NCBI GenBank assembly: GCA_943704525.1
Contig: CALSCQ010000114.1
Coordinates: 5,233 to 17,928, forward strand
DNA: 12,696 nucleotides
Source of the DNA: Pigoraptor vietnamica
Lineage: Eukaryota; Opisthokonta; Filasterea
Direction: 5' to 3'
Shown: piece by piece, positions 7,615 to 12,696 of the stretch
Layout: every line of letters starts with the position of its first letter
Numbering within the stretch: the stretch's first letter is position 1
Program-made: the position numbers and the translations under genes
Notes under the pieces: model-generated
Told to the model about the DNA's origin: nothing
Seen by the model: the letters and a program-made list of their open reading frames with translations, nothing else
Databases searched by the model: none

Positions 7615-7692
7615 CGTGAGTGTTGTCAGCCGAAAAATGGCGGTTTGCCACCGCGAAGGCGCGTAGTGTGTGCGCGTCTACGTGTGCGTCGC

Positions 7693-7719
7693 TGTTGCGT
7701 GTGTTGCGTGTGTTGCGTA
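7693..7719. repeat. 9-bp tandem repeat (TGTTGCGTG, three copies)
   Basis: Copies at 7693-7701, 7702-7710 and 7711-7719, the last with one change (TGTTGCGTA). It leads into the GT microsatellite through a GTGCGTGAGTGCGAGTGAGT transition. Confidence 0.9.
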
Positions 7720-7734
7720 TGTGCGTGAGTGCGA

Positions 7735-7738
<4 letters not shown>

Positions 7739-7782
<44 letters not shown>
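7739..7782. repeat. (GT)22 microsatellite upstream of the dioxygenase promoter
   Basis: Twenty-two uninterrupted GT units, about 125 bp upstream of the dioxygenase TATA box. Alternating purine-pyrimidine tracts of this kind can adopt Z-DNA and are length-polymorphic. Confidence 0.97.
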
Positions 7783-7783
<1 letters not shown>

Positions 7784-7954
7784 GAGCAAAATAAGCGAGG
7801 TTGTGCAATCGAATTGCGCAAAGGTTCGCGAAGGCGACCCGAGTAACACAAGTAACGCAATGTAACAAAGGCGTTCATTGTTTCGCAAAGGAAAAACACG
7901 CCAAGACGCGCAACAAACGCAGCCGCAATTTCATAGCAAATTTATAGGAAATCC

Positions 7955-10900
7955 TCACGAGGACAGCGACTTCTTCTTCTTCTTCCCGCCAAACTTCTCC
8001 GCGTACGTCTCGACCCACTCCATGTGCGCGAGTTCCTCGTCGGGCAGCATGAGTGCCATGGACCGCGTGCGCTTCATCTCGTCATCCAGCGCGTGGATGA
8101 GCCGGTTGTACACGAAAAAGTACGTGAGCACGGACAGCACGATGAACACGACGAGCAGCGCCAGGACCGCGTTCTTGCTCGAGGTGATCGTCGACTGTAG
8201 GTACGAGCGGTAGTAGTCCGCGGACAGCTTGAGCGCCGGCTGCAGGAAGGCGTCCTCGAGGCGCTCCGAGTCGCGCACCGACTTTGTGCGGAAGAACATG
8301 GGGGTCCACATCGGGGTCATTGTCGCCGGTGGGCGCGAGAGTTCGTTCATGTGGCCAATGTACCACTGCACGGCCTGGTCGAGCCCGTTCTTGAACACGC
8401 CGTCGCCCGCCCTGCCGCACTCGTCCCTGAGGACGGGGTCGGCGATGTACGAGCACGCGTCCTCGCGCAGCAGCACGCTGTGGGCGGCGCTGAGCGAAGG
8501 GCGCGGGGGAATCTTGAAGACGGGGCTGCCAATGTTGAGGCCGGACGTGATCTCGGCCAGATCGTACGCAGAGCCGCTGACGAGAGGGCGGACGGTCCCC
8601 TCGGGGAATAGTCCGGACGCCATCTCGAGCGACAGCCACTGAATGGATCGCGCCGACGTGCGTATGTACGACGCGTAGTTGACGCGAACGGCGCCGTCGT
8701 TGAGGTCGTCCTGGATCCGGATGAGCGCAAAGTAGTACGAGAGCGAGAAGAAGAGCACCGCGAGCACGAAGAACGTGCTGATCTTCAGTCCCATCACCAC
8801 GACGTAGCGCCGCGAGCGACGAAAGCGCATGCGGACGTCCTTGCCCGAGGTGCCGTCGGCCCGTGCGGTCGTCACGTCGTCGCCGCTGTCTTCCCGCGAC
8901 ACTCCGCCCGAGTTGCGCTGCCCGTTGATGCCGCCCGTCTCGTCGTCGTCGCTAACCTCGGACTCGCCGTTGTCGGCAGTGAGCTCCTTCATCTTCTTCT
9001 GGCACCGACGTCGCATGCGGCGCATCGTGTCGCGCGAGACGCCCTCGAAGACGCGGAGCGTGTTCTCGCTGGTGCGCTCGACGAAGATGACGGTGGGGAG
9101 CATGACGCCGAGCGCGAGGATGCCGACGAGCACGAAGCCTGCGATGGAGATAGCGAGGAAAATGCGGCGCATCGAGTCGATCTGGTCCTTCACTTCCTCC
9201 AGCGTGTACGTCGCCGACTGGTTGATGGCCTTGGAGAGGTTGGCGCTGTCGATGCCCGATATGATCGGAAGGAAGTAATCCGAAGCGAACGGGTTGACGC
9301 CCGTGAGGTTTTTCGTCGTCAGCGCGCGTATCTGCGTCACCTGCGTCTTGATGCCGTCACCAAGCGTCATGTACTCGCTCTCGAAGCGGTTCGTGGCGAG
9401 GTCGAGGAACGTTATGATCGGAACGGCCTTGGTGCGGAAGAGCAGCGCGTGCTTGTCCGACATCGATCGGACACGTGACTCCATGAACTCGTACGCTGCT
9501 TGCAGCCTGCGATGCAGCATGGGGAAAGGAGGGTCAGTGCCTTGGCAAGCACACAGTGCGCAGGCGAGCGTTAAAGATATGCGCGGGGTGCAAAATTGCG
9601 GCCTCGAGTCCCACCTGTCTGCGCAGTCGGCGATGGTCTTCAGCGCGGGAACGGCGTCCTGCGGCGGCCGGATTCCAGTGTTGGCGAGCGAGAGCGTGCG
9701 CACGGTGCTTCCGGCGGTCTCGGCGTAGAAGCGCGTGTCGCCGGACGACATGAGAAGGTCAAAGCTCTCCTCAAAGTAGGACATTTGGTTGCGCTCGACG
9801 ACGTACGCGGCGATGGCCACCGCGAGCACCGCGAGGATCGTCCCAGCGACAATGATGCGGAACTTGGCCATTACAGGGCTCATGCCGGCGCGATTTGCGG
9901 CGACGAGCGTGCGGCGCAGAGTCTGCACACGGCGCGTCGACCGCGACGACTTGCGGCTCCCAGACGAACGCGAGTCCTCCTCTTCGCTCTGCTGGGCATC
10001 GCCGCCGACCGCGTCCGCCCTCGGCGTGGCGGGTGCTGCGATGTCCTTGACCTTCAGCGTGACACTGTCGAGGCGCAGCATGGGCGGTATGGGGGGCAGG
10101 TCATCGTCGGAGGTAGGGAGGGGAATGCCCGACGTGGGCGACGCCACCTCTTCGAGCTCGATAGCGACCGCAGGGTCCTCCGACGAAGGCACCGCGAACG
10201 GCGACGTGCCCTCAAAGTTGACGCCCAGCGCGCGGCTCGACTGCCTCGTGAAGCGATCCCCGTGCGACTCTGCGAGCGACGACTGATCGCCGAGGACGTC
10301 CATTTCGGACCACGAAGCAGTGCCGCCGATGACACCGGCATTCGCGTTCGAGATGGACGCACGACGGCCTCCGCGCGCGCTGTGTACGCGCCCGCGAGGA
10401 GAGCGGAGAGTGGTCGCGGGTACGGGCGTCGGCGTGTGGACGAGCGGGGAGGGCGCGCGCTTTCCCTCCGGCACGATAAGGAGCTTGGGAGGCTTGATGA
10501 CGACGTCGGGCACTTCGTCGCTCGCAGTGATGCGCATTCGCACCACGACGACCGACGCCGATCCGCCGCAGTTCATCGTCGTCTGCCACGCGGTGGCCGT
10601 TCGCGACGCCGCGACGCCGACGTCCGTGACGGGGATCTCAAACTGTGCGCCCGCGTGGGTTGCCATGCGCTGTGCGAGCGCGTGGTACTCCGGTATCCAT
10701 TCCGCAATGCTGACGCCGCCGTCGAGGACGTGCTCAACACGGGCCCCAAAGAGGCTGAGGCAGTTGACGGTGCACCCGGTGACTGTGCCGTCGGCGTCAA
10801 CGAGCGCGTACATGTCGGGCGTCTCGATGGGCTCTGCGATGGCGACGAAAGCGGGAAGGATGCCGCCGCCGGGGATGTCCTTGACTGACATGCGGCCAGG

Positions 10901-12696
10901 GAAGATGTAGCCAATCTGGAGAGAGATGGGGTGAGTTGCGCGTTCGTTAGGAGACATATGCACACGCACACCACACACGCACACACATGCTCACACATTC
11001 ACATAGACGTGCACGCAGAGAAGCACACCACGCACACGCACACCACGCACACACACGGAACGTTAACCGACCTTGCTGCGGAAGAACACGGCCGTGGTGC
11101 CCCGGATGGCGAGGCTTCCGCTGCTGATGTACTCTGTCGCCATCAGCTCATACGCCTCGGCAAAGGGCGTCACCATCAGAGACGAAAAGTGGCGGCCGAG
11201 GAGGTCGTGGCGCGCGTAGCCGAACAGCCGCAGCGCCGCCGTGTTCGCGTTCTCGATCGTGCCGAGGTGGTCCTCGTCGCACCGCAGGTTGAGCACGGCG
11301 CTGCGGCCGTCACGCATGTTGTCGATGTTAAGACCCGCCGCGGCCGCGCGCCCGCCCGCCGCGGATGACGCGCCGCCGTCGAACACGGAGAGGGCGCCGC
11401 CGGGGATGTCGGCGACCTGGTCGCTGTCGCGGGCGCTCTCGAGGATGGTGGCCTTGTTGAGGTAGGTCATCTTGCGCTCGTGGTCGTACATGACGCTGCC
11501 GAGCCAGTTGGCGTACATGCGGCACACGGACGCCGAGTCCGGACTCAGCCGCAGGAGGGTGCGGTAGGCGCGCTCGCCCGCTGCAATCTGCGTGCTGATG
11601 GTGGACGAGATGGTGCGCAGGCGCGTCGAGTCCGGACTCGGTGACATGAGCTCCGTCCAGAATGCGGCCTGCGCCTTGAGGCACTTGAGTTCGGCGCGCT
11701 GGACCGACTGCACCGACTGCACGAACGTCATGTACATGATGACGTCGCGGCTCTCGTTGGCGCTTGAGGCAAAGTACTCCTGGCACATCTGCTGCCGCCG
11801 GAACACGACAAAGTCCTCGTCGACGTGGAACGGCGCCGACCGCGCGGCCTTCGCGAGCGCGCGTGCGCCGAGCACGTCGTTGTGCGCGACCGTGTAGTAG
11901 AAGCGCGACTGGAAGACGAGGAGGAGCGAGTTGCCACCCATCGTGTGCAGGGCGGAGCGGTACACGTCCTCCGCCTTGCTGATCAGCGCCTCCTCGCGCG
12001 CATCGCCGCTCTCTCCGTCGTCGCTGTCATCCCCGCACGCCGCCTTGGACGTGCGCATGCCGACGGTCGCGCGGCGGCGCTCGTCGGTGACGGCCTGCAG
12101 CATGAAGCGCGTCTTCAGCTCGACCTCGTATGGCGACGCGAGCTTGACGTTGGGGCATGCGAGGAGCAGCCGCCGGCGCTCGTTGATGACGAGCGCGCCG
12201 GCGAGAAGGGCGAGGGGCAGGCCGACGAAGAAGAGGACGGGTGCGGTCGTGCTGCTGGGGCTGTCATCGATCTTGGCGACGACGAGTGAGAGCGACGCCC
12301 ACGCGATGCCCCACTGGAACACGGCCATGAGGCGTGCGTAGTTGAAGCGGTAGTACGCCGGGTACCACGTGTAAAGGTACGCAAACGTCGACGACCCGAG
12401 GGCGAGGATGATGGTGAATGCCCACTGCTGCGCGCCGTTCGAGAGGTCCAGCGTGGCGTCGAGGATCGAGACGGCGGCCTTGTAGAGCAGGTAGGCGACG
12501 TCGACGCGCGCGTGCGGCCGCGCGAGGATGGCCTTGGACGCCGGGTCCTCGTCGAAGTACGTCGCCTCGACGACGAGGGAGAGGCTCGTGAGGAGCGCGA
12601 TGCAGAGAATGCCGACGACCTTGACGATGATTTCGGCGCCCGCCCACTGGCACACCGAGTCGCTGACCTTGACGTGCGGGCTGTTGCACGCGAAGC
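7955..12696 (-). CDS. tmcB: TmcB-like PAS-domain multi-pass membrane protein (N-terminus outside window)
   Basis: Visible exons 12696-11072, 10915-9615 and 9506-7955 join exactly to 1491 aa; the frame is still open at the right edge. It resembles the tiny-macrocysts protein B (TmcB) family of amoebae, ciliates and other protists: large membrane proteins with a central PAS sensor and no obvious catalytic domain. In order (visible residue numbers): four membrane segments (about 20-42, 91-110, 120-140, 151-170); a TPR/HAT-like helical region with YRTLLRLSPDSASVCRMYAN (about 260-420); a PAS domain (about 464-559) with ENANTAALRLFGY and GTTAVFFRSKIGYIFPG across the splice; a second PAS-like segment (about 573-620); a disordered Ser/Pro/acidic linker (about 690-880) with an RRAS phosphorylation-type site; then membrane segments near 893-914, 1090-1117, 1208-1236 and 1421-1441, with a Cys pair (1326, 1338) in the last long loop. 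It ends in a conserved-looking RSMALMLPDEEL segment and KKKKK. The ligand and partners are unknown. Confidence 0.88.
9507..9614 (-). other. Intron in the TmcB-like gene (108 nt, stop-free, 3n)
   Basis: GTGGGA donor at 9614, branch-like CACTGAC, a pyrimidine-rich CCTCCTTTCCCC tract and CAG acceptor at 9509-9507, phase 2. It has no in-frame stop, so naive translation reads through it and adds 36 residues that break a helical region (DCADR to LQAAYEF). Splicing is strongly favoured by the intron signals and its lower coding quality. Confidence 0.75.
10916..11071 (-). other. GU-rich intron in the TmcB-like gene, splitting the PAS domain
   Basis: GTCGGT donor at 11071 and a CTCTCTCCAG acceptor ending at 10916, phase 0, 156 nt. 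The intron interrupts the PAS domain between FFRSK and IGYIFPG, and the join restores the expected PAS strand. The plus strand at about 10967-11057 is almost all CA/CACG, so the transcript is GU-rich. In-frame stops occur inside. Confidence 0.85.

Larger units (their letters stand above)
7557..7954. other. Intergenic: TmcB-like gene 3' end and dioxygenase promoter
   Basis: About 400 bp between two head-to-tail minus-strand genes. It contains the dioxygenase TATA/initiator promoter, a 9-bp tandem repeat, a (GT)22 microsatellite and an AT-richer stretch (about 7930-7955) just after the stop of the TmcB-like gene, which would be its 3' UTR. No AATAAA is seen on the minus strand. Confidence 0.6.

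Noticed and set aside
9596-10888. 430-aa plus-strand open frame
   Set aside because: It is antisense to the TmcB-like exon, Arg/Ala/Gly-rich, and without motifs.
1-12696. tRNA, rRNA, CRISPR array or transposon
   Set aside because: I saw no clover-leaf A/B-box pattern, no rRNA-like block, no spaced direct repeats of CRISPR type, and no transposase, integrase or reverse-transcriptase motifs. The repeats present are simple microsatellites and short tandem duplications.

Overview
The window is nuclear DNA from a GC-rich single-celled eukaryote. Every recognisable protein is assembled from several exons joined at GT..AG introns, and CA/GT microsatellites lie between genes and inside introns. The protein set (a secreted GH29 fucosidase, a LigB-type dioxygenase and a very large TmcB-like PAS membrane protein) fits a free-living protist or an early-branching opisthokont or amoebozoan relative. 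I cannot name the species, and nothing here is bacterial, viral or transposon-like.

Layout, left to right. (1) At 142-320 (minus) is the first exon of a secreted or membrane protein whose remainder lies beyond the left edge. (2) At 708-2483 (plus) is a five-exon gene for an unrecognised, probably nuclear basic protein (476 aa) with an AT-hook and a cyclin-B-like destruction box. (3) At 2857-5867 (minus) is an eight-exon gene for a GH29 alpha-L-fucosidase-like protein (516 aa) with a signal peptide, most catalytic motifs, but a substituted substrate-binding histidine. (4) At 6427-7556 (minus) is a two-exon gene for a DODA/LigB class III extradiol dioxygenase (328 aa), with a clear TATA box and initiator. 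(5) At 7955-12696 (minus), running off the right edge, is a TmcB-like PAS-domain multi-transmembrane protein (1491 aa visible in three exons).

Genes 3, 4 and 5 lie head to tail on the minus strand. The left-edge gene and gene 2 are divergent, sharing a gap of about 390 bp. Genes 2 and 3 converge over a gap of 373 bp. I see no operon or shared pathway; the genes look like ordinary neighbours.

The most interesting signals are in gene architecture and active sites. Six consecutive introns of the fucosidase gene are all multiples of three. Three introns in three genes are both a multiple of three and stop-free, so retention would yield an in-frame longer protein. A 24-nt microexon adds one copy of an FDP-type motif. 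The fucosidase has lost residues usually essential for fucose binding. The unrecognised nuclear protein carries motifs reminiscent of APC/C substrates and cohesin regulators. All splice junctions are inferred from frame, consensus and family similarity, without transcript data.
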